Assembly: GCA_031556275.1 (NCBI GenBank)
Contig: JAVBTG010000083.1
Span: 1-22,444 of the forward strand
Origin: JAKPNF01 sp031556275
GTDB lineage: Bacteria > Verrucomicrobiota > Verrucomicrobiia > Opitutales > JAKPNF01
DNA length: 22,444 bases
Direction: 5' to 3'
Shown: piece by piece, positions 16,084 through 22,444 of the stretch
Layout: the number at the start of each line of letters is the position of its first letter
Position numbering within the stretch: position 1 is the first letter of the stretch
Notes under the pieces: generated by a model
Told to the model about the DNA's origin: nothing
The model's input: only the letters and a program-made list of their open reading frames with translations
The model's database searches: none
Translations under genes and position numbers: made by a program

Positions 16084-16950
16084 ATGGCTAACATCATAAA
16101 GAACGATATCTCCCAAAAGCGCCGAAAAGGCTTCACGCTTGTGGAATTGCTGACGGTGGTGGCGATACTCGCGGTATTGGCGGCCATCCTCATTCCCGTT
16201 GCAAGCAACGCCATTATTTCGGCCAAGCAATCGTCCTCGCTGGCGCGTTTGCGGGGAATAGGGCAAGGCTTCTCGCTTTTTTTAGCCGAGAACGAGAATA
16301 TGTTTCCAGGGCAGGGCTTGACGGATAGCACCGAAACGAGCATGAATCCCTCGGCCGGCCGGTGGATGAGCCGTATCGCCCCTTATATGGGGCTTGCGCC
16401 GGTTACTTACGAACGTTTCAGGGATCGCACATTTCCTGTGGTGATAAGGTCGTATAGCTTGACGGAATTTTATACCCCCTTCAAAGATCCCAAAACGCAC
16501 ATCGGCACGGAATTTGGGGGCGACTCAACGCAGCTGGGCGTCGGGTTGTACGGCGCGAACGGTTATATCGTCACGATTGCCACGAATATTTCAGAGGCTC
16601 CATATTCCCCGCTTTTTGGGATCTCTTACGACTCCATAGCAAGGCCGGGGCAGACGATTTTGGCGGGCGAGCGTTACGCTGACGTTTTGCAAAGTTCGAA
16701 ATATCCCACAGGTGGCGGCTCCATTGTGGTGACGACAGGGCCCTATCCGCAGCAAAAGGACGGCCTGGCCTCCAACGCCCAGATCGCCAAAACCGGAAAA
16801 GTGGCGCAGAATGGCGCGGGAGAAGTGCCCGTTCTCATGGCGGACTTTTCCGTGCAAACGATAAAATTGGAGGATTTTCGCGGGAAGTGGACGAACTTGA
16901 ACAGGGCAGGCAAGACAGCGGGCATAACTTTTTATCCGTTCTCGCAGTGA
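16084..16950 (+). CDS. Type IV pilin/type II secretion pseudopilin-like protein
   Basis: 288 residues. Class III prepilin signal: basic leader ending KRRKG, then FTLVELLTVVAILAVLAAIL. The prepilin peptidase would cut after that Gly and methylate the Phe; Glu at +5 is present. The rest is a soluble domain with LRGIGQGFSLFLAENENMFPG and, near the end, VPVLMADFSVQTI, a layout typical of the many lone pseudopilin-like proteins in Verrucomicrobiota and Planctomycetes. It is larger than a classical GspG (about 140 residues). No secretin, ATPase or other secretion component lies in the window. It is separated from the PEP-CTERM gene by a stem-loop and followed by a strong terminator, so it may be partly co-transcribed with it. 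Confidence 0.8.
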   Translation: MANIIKNDISQKRRKGFTLVELLTVVAILAVLAAILIPVASNAIISAKQSSSLARLRGIGQGFSLFLAENENMFPGQGLTDSTETSMNPSAGRWMSRIAPYMGLAPVTYERFRDRTFPVVIRSYSLTEFYTPFKDPKTHIGTEFGGDSTQLGVGLYGANGYIVTIATNISEAPYSPLFGISYDSIARPGQTILAGERYADVLQSSKYPTGGGSIVVTTGPYPQQKDGLASNAQIAKTGKVAQNGAGEVPVLMADFSVQTIKLEDFRGKWTNLNRAGKTAGITFYPFSQ

Positions 16951-16979
16951 TGGATGCCGAGTGAGGGGATAGGATGAAC

Positions 16980-17020
16980 ATGAGACTGAAAACAGGCCTG
17001 TTTTCAGTCTCATTTTTTTG
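16980..17020 (+). terminator. Strong intrinsic terminator after the pseudopilin gene
   Basis: A 34-bp perfect palindrome (16980-17013; 5' arm begins ATGAGACTGAAAAC, centre GGCC at 16995-16998) is followed by a run of T to 17019. It separates the plus-strand unit from the converging aquaporin gene. Confidence 0.85.
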
Positions 17021-17064
17021 TAAGGGGAAATGACCCCTGAAATATGTGCCAAGGGTAATGTGCG

Positions 17065-17739
17065 TCAGTCTTCCAGCCGCTTCCACGCCAGCGCCGCCAG
17101 CACGCCGCCGAGCAAGGGGGCCACGATGAAGAGCCAGAGTTGGCACAAGGCCGCGCCGCCTTGGAAGAGCGCGGGCCCTATGCTGCGCGCGGGGTTGACG
17201 GACGTGCCGGTGATGGGGATGCACACGATGTGGACCAGCACCAGCGTCAGGCCGATCGCCAGCCCCGCCCATTGCCCGCAGCCCTTTTTGGCGCTGGTCG
17301 CGCCTAGGACGACGAGGACGAAGATAAAGGTGAACACCGTCTCCGCGATGAACGCCTGCGTGGCCATGCCGTCGGTGAAACTGTTGGAGCCCGTCGCGGT
17401 GGGGCCGCTGTGCGCGCCCGTTTGCACCAGCGCGTAGAGCACGGCGGCGCCGATGATAGCGCCGATGACTTGGAAAATCATGTAGCCGACAGCGTCGCGC
17501 GTGTTCATGCGGCCAGACATCCACACGCCCAAGGTGATCGCGGGGTTGATGTGGCACCCGCTGATGCCGCCGATGGCGTAGGCCATCGCCACGACCGACA
17601 AACCGAACGCCAGCGCCACGCCGACCGTGCCCACGCCCATGCCGACGGCTCCCGCGGCGTTGCCGGAGAAAACGGCGCTGCCGCAGCCCATAAGCACCAA
17701 TACGGCGGTTCCGATCATTTCTGCGATATACTTTTTCAT
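17065..17739 (-). CDS. aqpZ: Aquaporin Z-type water channel
   Basis: 224 residues, six hydrophobic segments and both pore half-helices: CHINPAITLG and TSVNPARSIGP. The first residues MKKYIAEMIGTAVLVLMGCGSAVF and the VHIVCIPITGTSVNPARS stretch match AqpZ rather than GlpF: the His in the fifth helix and the Thr before the second NPA form the narrow water filter. It is therefore a water channel, not a glycerol facilitator, despite the glycerol-phosphate genes nearby. I chose the ATG at 17737-17739; the frame continues 42 codons upstream without family resemblance. It faces the pseudopilin gene tail to tail and shows none of the GAATA-NN-TATTC sites, so it is probably outside the sugar regulon. 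Confidence 0.92.
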   Translation of the reverse strand: MKKYIAEMIGTAVLVLMGCGSAVFSGNAAGAVGMGVGTVGVALAFGLSVVAMAYAIGGISGCHINPAITLGVWMSGRMNTRDAVGYMIFQVIGAIIGAAVLYALVQTGAHSGPTATGSNSFTDGMATQAFIAETVFTFIFVLVVLGATSAKKGCGQWAGLAIGLTLVLVHIVCIPITGTSVNPARSIGPALFQGGAALCQLWLFIVAPLLGGVLAALAWKRLED

Positions 17740-17878
17740 AAGGGAAGTTGGGGTTGGGTTGTTAAGGGTGACTTGGTGGATAAAATATAACCGAAATCCC
17801 GCGCCCGCAAGGACGGTTTTGAAAATAGGTTTTAAGGCGTTTCCCTGGCCGGATTTTTGACGCAAACAAAATAAGACA

Positions 17879-17908
17879 TTGACATTTTTGATGAAAACAA
17901 GTCATATT
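17879..17908 (+). promoter_or_regulatory. Candidate promoter for the small-gene cluster
   Basis: Perfect -35 TTGACA (17879-17884), 18-base spacer, -10 CATATT (17903-17908), 43 bp ahead of the ATG at 17952. Confidence 0.4.
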
Positions 17909-17951
17909 CGCAGTCGAACGAAGATTTGTTTAACTTTAAATTATCATTATC

Positions 17952-18233
17952 ATGGCAATCGTGAATGTGAAAAACCTGAAAGGGACGGCAGACAATTCTC
18001 CGCCGTATGGCTATGGCTCTTGGGTGGATTTTTGGTCGAGCAAAAAAGGTGTTACGCCTACTTTTTGTCGTAAATGCGGCACCTCCGGAACCATTATCAA
18101 CGATATTGTTGGTGCGCACGTAAAAAAAGTGGCCGCAGGAAATGAATGGTACATAACTCCATTATGCAGACCCTGTAATATGTCTGATGATGAATTTCTC
18201 GTTAACGAGGAGCATTTGGTTCCTGTGTCATAA
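17952..18233 (+). CDS. Small HNH-like zinc-binding protein
   Basis: 93 residues. Two CxxC knuckles, FCRKCGTSG (39-42) and LCRPCNM (72-75), flank GAHVKK and EWYITPLC. This spacing and the C-x-x-C/GaHv/PLCxxCN pattern resemble small HNH or treble-clef proteins. The His in GAHV and the Asn after the last Cys occupy positions expected of an HNH fold, but a complete catalytic set is not evident. It could be a nuclease relic, a DNA- or RNA-binding protein, or a restriction-associated protein. The bases before the ATG are AT-rich and lack a clear ribosome binding site. Two other small genes follow in the same direction. Confidence 0.65.
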   Translation: MAIVNVKNLKGTADNSPPYGYGSWVDFWSSKKGVTPTFCRKCGTSGTIINDIVGAHVKKVAAGNEWYITPLCRPCNMSDDEFLVNEEHLVPVS

Positions 18234-18283
18234 TGTTCCTCTCGATGACGGATTTGCGTGATGGGCGTTGAAGCGAGGCAAAA

Positions 18284-18303
18284 GGGTTTCTTGTGAAACT
18301 TTT
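18284..18303 (+). terminator. Weak candidate terminator after the HNH-like gene
   Basis: GTTTC (18286-18290), loop TTGT, GAAAC (18295-18299), with T at 18300-18303; the stem can extend through two G-U pairs. The stem is AT-rich and the T-run short. Confidence 0.3.
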
Positions 18304-18379
18304 CTGATTCCCGGGAACACCTAAAACGCGCGTTTGAAGCTCTCCGGTTTGTGAAAAAAATAAATAACCCAAATACCCT

Positions 18380-18574
18380 ATGAGTAAATCACCCGAATTT
18401 AACGAAGGAGATATTGTCGTCCTCAAATCGGGCGGGCCGGAGATGACCATTAGCGATAAATCCAGGATTGGTGGCGAGCTTAGGTACTATTGTCGCTGGT
18501 TTGCAGGCAAGAAGCTTGAAGACGGACGTTTTGGTCAAGAAAGCATCAAGCATGCGCCCAAAAATGAAAAATGA
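18380..18574 (+). CDS. YodC family (DUF2158) small protein
   Basis: 64 residues. FNEGDIVVLKSGGPEMTI and YYCRWFAGKKLEDGRFGQESI are the signature of the YodC/DUF2158 family, small beta-barrel proteins of unknown function with an SH3-like look. No signal peptide, so cytoplasmic. Its TGA overlaps the ATG of the next gene (ATGA at 18571-18574), showing translational coupling. Confidence 0.85.
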   Translation: MSKSPEFNEGDIVVLKSGGPEMTISDKSRIGGELRYYCRWFAGKKLEDGRFGQESIKHAPKNEK

Positions 18575-18837
18575 AGCCTGCTGACGTTGCAAATTGGATG
18601 TTGGAACGGATTTCTGCGGACGGTTGTCTTTACCAGGACGACGTCGTCGATTATTTGGTTAAATCCAATGCCGAAAATCTGACTAGGGAAAATAGCGACG
18701 GCAATTTGGTTGTGGGGACCGAGGTTCTTGATGCGTTCCGTCGCCTTACCCCGGATAATGTGGTTTGGGTTCGGCCTGATTTTTATTGGCGTTTTCGTGT
18801 TCCGGAGGATGAGCCTGGCCGAAACGCGCGAGGGTAG
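18571..18837 (+). CDS. Small conserved protein, probably DUF6953-like
   Basis: 88 residues: MKPADVANWMLERI, then DGCLYQDDVVDYLVKSN, VVWVRPDFYWRFRV and a tail EDEPGRNARG. I recognise the pattern from a small conserved bacterial family that I recall as DUF6953, without any known function; this is from memory and unchecked. It looks like an alpha-rich cytoplasmic protein with acidic patches and a conserved aromatic C-terminal block. Coupled to the YodC-like gene by a 4-bp overlap. About 170 bp without a gene follow before the acyltransferase. Confidence 0.7.
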   Translation: MKPADVANWMLERISADGCLYQDDVVDYLVKSNAENLTRENSDGNLVVGTEVLDAFRRLTPDNVVWVRPDFYWRFRVPEDEPGRNARG

Positions 18838-18958
18838 CCGCGTTCGCCCACATTGTCCGCGACAGTGTCCTTCCGAGCGGGGACGTGTCTTTAAATCCAG
18901 ACAAGGTGTCGCCGTCGTGTGGAATTCGGGGATACTCTTTGGGCGTGCGATAAGCCTG

Positions 18959-18986
18959 ATTTTTCGCGAAACGGGATGCGAAAAAT
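18959..18986. repeat. Inverted repeat between convergent genes
   Basis: ATTTTTCGC (18959-18967) and GCGAAAAAT (18978-18986), 10-base loop. It lies between the ends of the 88-residue gene and the acyltransferase. No T-run follows on either strand, so any terminator role is doubtful. Confidence 0.35.
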
Positions 18987-19008
18987 AAAAAACGAACGTC
19001 CGCGGCGC

Positions 19009-20097
19009 TTACGGAAATATTTTGGGGAAGATTTTGTGCAGCACAAACTTTGTGGGGACGCTTAACACCATGGCGCCCGCGATATAGAGCGCGTTCAAAA
19101 AGCCCCTGTATTCCTCCAGCGAACGTCCCTTGAAGACGATGGTTTCGAAATTTGAGAAGTATGAGAAGAACACGATGTGCATGCCGAATATGATGATCGT
19201 GTTTTTTGATATCCACACGGCGATCCTGCTTTTCGGCAACAAATAGGAGAAGCAGAAAACGCCCACCATCGCGATCAGCGATGTCACATAAAACATGAAG
19301 GTGTTTTCGCCCAGGTCAAACGCGCGCACGGAAACGGAAACCGCGCCGTCGCAGACATACGCGTAATAAAGAAAATAGGATATCGCGCACGCCACGACAA
19401 ACACGGCAAACGCCGCCGTCTTGTTTATCCGCTTCAGGGAATCCAACACTTTTTTGGAATTAAGATAGTAGCCGAGGATGTAGAACACCAAAATGATCCC
19501 CGCCTTGCCGAGCCCCAAGAAGTCGTGGGGCAGGGGTTTGAATTTTGTCGCCGCAAACGCCATGGAGATTGCAAACGCCAAGGGCAGGACCCATGCGCGG
19601 CCGACAAATTTGAGCAAAGCCCAGGAATAAACCCGCACGGAGAACATGGTTATCAAAAACCAAAGCGGCACGATGTAGCCCCACGCGGCCTCCACGAGTA
19701 TAAGGTCTATTTGATCCAGCGTTTTCTGCTTGTGGAAGATGAGATAGTACGCCGCGTAATTGAGCAGGTACAACGCCGTGAAAATGAAATAGGGGCATAT
19801 GTATTTTTTGAACCCGTCCGACAAAATGCCGCCGATGGGGCCCGTCATTTTCGCCTTCTTCGTGAGGAAGCCCGCGCACAAAAAAAACATCGGCATCCTG
19901 AAGCACGACATCCAGTGGATGATCGTGTATTGCGTGTCCCGCATGTCCAAATGCCAAAGCAGGATGAGCGTGATGGTTATGCACTTCATCCAGTCGATGA
20001 AATCATACCTGCTCTTCGCCGGGTTTATGGATAAATTTTCTGCTCTGGAATCTATGGGGGCTGCCACGGACGCGGTTGAGGAAAAAGAATTCTTCAT
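19009..20097 (-). CDS. Acyltransferase 3 family integral membrane protein
   Basis: 362 residues with about ten hydrophobic segments. The start of the membrane domain, RYDFIDWMKCITITLILLWHLDM, has the family's conserved Arg-x-x-x-Asp-x-hydrophobic run and a His in the first membrane segment; FRMPMFFLCAGFL is the second hallmark. Such enzymes (fucose 4-O-acetylase and OafA-like) transfer acetyl or other acyl groups to sugars of surface polysaccharides at the inner membrane. A soluble N-terminal stretch of about 30 residues (SFSSTASVAAPIDS) precedes the domain; a later start is not available before the conserved Arg. No polysaccharide cluster is next to it, so the acceptor is unknown. Confidence 0.82.
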   Translation of the reverse strand: MKNSFSSTASVAAPIDSRAENLSINPAKSRYDFIDWMKCITITLILLWHLDMRDTQYTIIHWMSCFRMPMFFLCAGFLTKKAKMTGPIGGILSDGFKKYICPYFIFTALYLLNYAAYYLIFHKQKTLDQIDLILVEAAWGYIVPLWFLITMFSVRVYSWALLKFVGRAWVLPLAFAISMAFAATKFKPLPHDFLGLGKAGIILVFYILGYYLNSKKVLDSLKRINKTAAFAVFVVACAISYFLYYAYVCDGAVSVSVRAFDLGENTFMFYVTSLIAMVGVFCFSYLLPKSRIAVWISKNTIIIFGMHIVFFSYFSNFETIVFKGRSLEEYRGFLNALYIAGAMVLSVPTKFVLHKIFPKIFP

Positions 20098-20177
20098 ATT
20101 TTATGTTGCCGGGCGTTCCGTCCCTCATGCCTTTCGCCCGATATTTTGACAAAGCTTATTTGTAAATGCTATTTTCC

Positions 20178-20298
20178 TGCAAGAGCAAACTTTGGGTGAG
20201 CCGCAAACGATTGATGGGGAGAGTGTTGAGTTTAATCCAAAAAACACTCTCGGGGGTGCTCTGCGAACCCAAAGTGGGTTCAAATCCCATCCTTTGCA
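20178..20298 (+). other. Structured, tRNA-like non-coding segment
   Basis: No gene. Several inverted repeats are packed here: ACTTTGGGT (20189-20197) with ACCCAAAGT (20267-20275); GAGAGTGTT (20219-20227) with AACACTCTC (20243-20251); and TGCAAGAG (20178-20185) nearly with CCTTTGCA (20291-20298). The right end contains a regular tRNA T-arm, GTGGG-TTCAAAT-CCCAT (20274-20290). GCAAGAGCA (20179-20187) could also pair with TGCTCTGC (20257-20264), crossing the first helix. No anticodon arm is recognisable, so it is not called a tRNA. It may be a tRNA relic plus a hairpin or an unknown RNA. Confidence 0.35.
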
Positions 20299-20353
20299 AT
20301 GGACGGTCGCCTTAATTTTAGGCCTTGCATGTAAAAATGGCGGAGAGGATGGG
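20258..20353. repeat. Copy 1 of a ~96-bp tRNA-Ser-flank direct repeat
   Basis: Begins GCTCTGCGAACCC, contains a plus-strand T-arm (GTGGGTTCAAATCCCATCC), TTTGCAATG, TTAATTTTAGGCCTTGC, and ends ATGGCGGAGAGGATGGG. That end equals the 3' end of tRNA-Ser read on the minus strand. Copy 2 is at 20493-20592. Confidence 0.7.
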
Positions 20354-20393
20354 GTGCGTATGGCCTTTGGCTAATGAAAGGCAAGAAGTCCGG

Positions 20394-20408
20394 GGAGAGG
20401 ATGGGATT
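20394..20408. repeat. Third tRNA-Ser 3'-end fragment
   Basis: GGAGAGGATGGGATT is identical to 20581-20595, the 3' acceptor and T-arm edge of the intact tRNA-Ser gene (minus orientation). After it the sequence diverges into small hairpins: GCGTGC/GCACGC near 20415-20431 and CATTGC/GCAATG near 20457-20471. Two near-copies of TCGCTGGCGCTC follow. Confidence 0.55.
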
Positions 20409-20492
20409 GGCTGCGCGTGCTAATCGCACGCTTCGGGGTTCGCTGGCGCTCACCCCCATTGCTTCGCAATGTCCTTCCGCTCGCTGGCGCTC

Positions 20493-20592
20493 GCTCTACG
20501 AACCCAAAAGTGTGGGTTCGAAATCCCATCCTTTGCAATGTAGGATAGAATTAATTTTGTGCCTTGCGTAAAAAGATGGCGGAGAGGATGGG
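20493..20592. repeat. Copy 2 of the tRNA-Ser-flank direct repeat
   Basis: Begins GCTCTACGAACCC, contains GTGGGTTCGAAATCCCATCC (T-loop with one extra base), TTTGCAATG, TTAATTTTGTGCCTTGC, and runs into the true tRNA-Ser 3' end (ATGGCGGAGAGGATGGG). It aligns along its whole length with copy 1 at 20258-20353 with few differences. Confidence 0.7.
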
Positions 20593-20669
20593 ATTCGAAC
20601 CCACGGTAGAGCTTTTGACCCTACACCGGTTTAGCAAACCAGCGCCTTCGGCCACTCGGCCACCTCTCC
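20577..20669 (-). tRNA. tRNA-Ser (anticodon GCU)
   Basis: Read on the minus strand: acceptor GGAGAGG/CCTCTCC, GTGGCCGAGTGG D region, anticodon stem CTGGT/ACCGG with loop TTGCTAA (anticodon GCT at plus-strand 20633-20635), a long class II variable arm, T-arm GTGGG-TTCGAAT-CCCAT, discriminator G and an encoded CCA at 20577-20579. It decodes AGU/AGC. It lies 64 bp downstream of tRNA-Thr and is probably cut from the same transcript. Confidence 0.96.
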
Positions 20670-20733
20670 CCATATGGTGCGGACAATCCCAAGGGCGCAA
20701 AGTGCGCTTCTTGCATGCCCGCTGTGAAAAAAA

Positions 20734-20809
<76 letters not shown>

Positions 20810-20848
20810 TTTTCCGCCTCTGACGCGAGTCGAAGACGGTAAAGTAAA

Positions 20849-20877
20849 ATTCTCTATTTTTTTCACGGGCTTGGCAA
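20849..20877 (-). promoter_or_regulatory. Candidate promoter of the tRNA-Thr/tRNA-Ser unit
   Basis: Minus strand -35 TTGCCA (plus-strand 20877-20872), 17-base spacer, -10 GAGAAT (20854-20849), giving a leader of roughly 30 nt before tRNA-Thr. Confidence 0.45.
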
Positions 20878-21009
20878 GCCTTTAAGGTGGCGTTGTCGGT
20901 GTTCCTTGGTGATTTTTAGGGAAAAAACACGCGGGGAAACGGCCTTTTCTGCCGCGTTTTTTCGCGCAAAAGCGTTGCGTCGAGGCCCCGCCTGCTTTTC
21001 AGTAAACAC

Positions 21010-21696
21010 ATGAAAGCCTCGGAACTTTTCGACTTGCCGCAATCGCTCGGCCGGTTCGCCGCGTTTTTCAACCCCGACGCCGCGCCCTGGGAATGGGTGA
21101 CGGCGATTTCCGCCGCGCTGGCCTCCGTGGAATGGGCGGCGCTGGAAAAACGCCCCGACATCCCCGCCGGTGTCGTTATCAAGGGGGACGTGTATCTTCA
21201 CCCGACGGCGAAACTTCCCGCGTTCGCCTCGATCGAGGGGCCGACATGGATCGGGGAGGGCACGGAGATCCGCCCGGGAGCGTTTATCCGCGGCAACGTG
21301 ATTGTCGGGGCCGACTGTGTCATCGGCAATTCTTCCGAGTACAAAAATTGCCTGCTCATGGACAACGTACAGACGCCCCATTACAACTATGTGGGCGACT
21401 CCGTGCTCGGCAACAAGGCGCACTTGGGCGCGGGCGTCATTTGCGCGAACCTTAGGCTCGACCAAAAGGAAGTCCCCGTGCAGACGCCCGGCGGCCGCGC
21501 CATGACGGGCCTGCGCAAGCTCGGCGCCCTTATGGGCGAAGGCGCGGAGGCCGGATGCAACGCGGTTCTCCAACCCGGCAGCATTTTGGGCAAGCGCGCG
21601 GTTGTCATGAGCACCTTGGCGTTCAGCGGCTATCTCGAGCCGGAGATGATGGCCTATGCGCGCACACACGTTTCGCATATTAGGCGGATGGGATGA
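21010..21696 (+). CDS. Hexapeptide-repeat (left-handed beta-helix) transferase, GlmU-C-like
   Basis: 228 residues. From about 50 onward the protein shows [LIV]-G-x4 hexapeptide turns (PAGVVIKGDVYLHPTAKLP, WIGEGTEIRPGAFIRGNVIVGADCVIGN). The GlmU-like segment YVGDSVLGNKAHLGAGVICANLRLD follows, then GCNAVLQPGSILGKRAVVMS. The first 45 residues are a helical lead-in (LFDLPQSLGRFAAFF). It most resembles the stand-alone beta-helix transferase domain related to sugar-phosphate nucleotidyltransferases and GlmU; it lacks the nucleotidyltransferase domain, so it is presumably an acyltransferase or a binding subunit. Acceptor unknown. The dehydrogenase gene follows after 7 bp, so they form an operon. Confidence 0.78.
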   Translation: MKASELFDLPQSLGRFAAFFNPDAAPWEWVTAISAALASVEWAALEKRPDIPAGVVIKGDVYLHPTAKLPAFASIEGPTWIGEGTEIRPGAFIRGNVIVGADCVIGNSSEYKNCLLMDNVQTPHYNYVGDSVLGNKAHLGAGVICANLRLDQKEVPVQTPGGRAMTGLRKLGALMGEGAEAGCNAVLQPGSILGKRAVVMSTLAFSGYLEPEMMAYARTHVSHIRRMG

Positions 21697-21703
21697 TCCC
21701 GAT

Positions 21704-22444
21704 ATGACAAAAATCGTCGTATTGGACGCCGAGACGCTGGCGGTGCCGCCATCGCAGTGGGACCGCCTGCGCGCGTTTGGGGAATGCGCTTTTTTTCAAA
21801 ACACGCCCCACGACGATTCGGCCCTTATCACAGAACGCTGCCAAAACGCGCAGGTCGTTTTGACCAACAAGGTGCCGCTGTCGGCGGATGTGCTGAACGC
21901 CTTGCCGCGCCTCGCATGCGTGTGCGTGTTGGCCACGGGCTACAACGTGATCGACACGAGGCTCGCGCGTGAAAAGGGGATTTGCCTGTGCAATGTCCCC
22001 GCGTACGGCACGGACTGCGTCGTCCAGCACACGCTTGCGCTTTTGCTGGAATTGACCAACCGCGTCGCCGCCCACAGCGAGAGCGTCCACCAAGGCGACT
22101 GGACGCGCAGCGGAAAATTTTGGTATCAGCTCGCGCCCATTCATGAATTGGCGGGGAAGACGGCGGGCATCGTCGGCTTCGGCACGATCGGCCGCAAGGT
22201 GGGGGCCGTTTTGCACGCGATGGGCATGCGAATTTTGGCGGACGCGCGCACGCGCCGCGACGCGCCGGACTGGCCGGATTTCGCGTGGGCGAGCGCCGAT
22301 GAGATTTTTGCGCGCGGCGATGTTGTGTCGCTGCACTGTCCGCTCACAGAACAAACTCAGGGGCTTGTCAACGCTGCTCGTTTGGCGTCGATGAAGCCTG
22401 GTGCGTTGCTTATCAACACCGCGCGCGGCCCCCTTGTGGACGAA
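21704..22444 (+). CDS. D-2-hydroxyacid dehydrogenase, glycerate dehydrogenase-like (3' end beyond the window)
   Basis: Open reading frame of 247 codons from the ATG at 21704 to the window edge with no stop; the family is about 315-330 residues, so the end is missing. NAD(P)-dependent reduction of a 2-oxoacid such as hydroxypyruvate or glyoxylate is expected, in the cytoplasm. The N-terminal substrate domain contains VVLTNKVPL and VCVLATGYNVID; the nucleotide domain has GIVGFGTIGRKVG (GxGxxG) followed later by DVVSLHCPLTEQT and INTARGPLVDE, whose Arg is the substrate-binding catalytic Arg. The catalytic Glu and His lie downstream of the window. The shape GYNVID plus GDWTRSGKFWY is that of the hydroxypyruvate/glycerate dehydrogenase branch. 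It follows the hexapeptide transferase by 7 bp. Confidence 0.88.
   Translation, partial: MTKIVVLDAETLAVPPSQWDRLRAFGECAFFQNTPHDDSALITERCQNAQVVLTNKVPLSADVLNALPRLACVCVLATGYNVIDTRLAREKGICLCNVPAYGTDCVVQHTLALLLELTNRVAAHSESVHQGDWTRSGKFWYQLAPIHELAGKTAGIVGFGTIGRKVGAVLHAMGMRILADARTRRDAPDWPDFAWASADEIFARGDVVSLHCPLTEQTQGLVNAARLASMKPGALLINTARGPLVDE

Noticed and set aside
17022..17038. Small AGGGG/CCCCT inverted repeat after the pseudopilin terminator
   Set aside because: Five-base stem with no T-run; too weak next to the strong 34-bp palindrome terminator.
17065..17739. Aquaporin as the glycerol facilitator of the glp-like regulon
   Set aside because: The filter residues and overall match are AqpZ-like, and no GAATA-NN-TATTC site is near it.
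20258..20592. CRISPR array or transposon ends
   Set aside because: Only two long repeats plus tRNA fragments, no regular short repeat-spacer pattern and no transposase or target duplication seen.

Overview
The window looks like a chromosomal segment from a GC-rich, Gram-negative member of the Verrucomicrobiota, most likely Opitutales/Opitutaceae. The reasons are a PEP-CTERM secreted protein ending in VPEP plus a hydrophobic stretch plus RRRRK, a verrucomicrobial-style pseudopilin, lipoprotein and signal peptides, weak ribosome binding sites, and a SorC-type regulator amid glycoside hydrolases. The taxonomic call is inference from gene style only.

Left part (1-3485): the 5' 552 codons of an AdiA-like biodegradative arginine decarboxylase (minus strand, cut by the window edge), then a divergent B12-binding radical SAM protein of the HpnP-like/DUF4070 type.

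Centre (3506-16950): a catabolic island. On the minus strand a secreted GH32 fructosidase is translationally coupled to a small secreted protein. On the plus strand follow a SorC-family regulator, a lipoprotein of the endonuclease/exonuclease/phosphatase (EEP) fold, a GlpT-type glycerol-3-phosphate transporter, a cytoplasmic GH36 alpha-galactosidase, a GlpD-type FAD glycerol-3-phosphate dehydrogenase, a PEP-CTERM protein and a pseudopilin. The main discovery is a short AT-rich palindrome, GAATA-NN-TATTC. It occurs six times, always between genes of this island: three identical copies, one perfect 14-bp palindrome and two one-mismatch copies. One copy lies between the probable promoter and the start codon of the SorC gene itself. 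I read the island as one autoregulated SorC regulon. Its gene content joins alpha-galactoside cleavage, fructan cleavage and glycerol-3-phosphate uptake and oxidation, which is not explained by ordinary raffinose use. Galactosylated glycerol-phosphate material is one hypothesis for the substrate.

Right part (17065-22444): an AqpZ-type aquaporin (minus); three small plus-strand genes (an HNH-like zinc protein, a YodC/DUF2158 protein, and an 88-residue protein overlapping it by 4 bp); an acyltransferase-3 membrane protein (minus); a block of structured and tRNA-Ser-derived repeats; tRNA-Ser(GCU) and tRNA-Thr(CGU) on the minus strand; and a two-gene plus-strand operon of a hexapeptide-repeat transferase and a D-2-hydroxyacid dehydrogenase that runs off the window. 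No CRISPR array, transposase, integrase or rRNA gene was seen.
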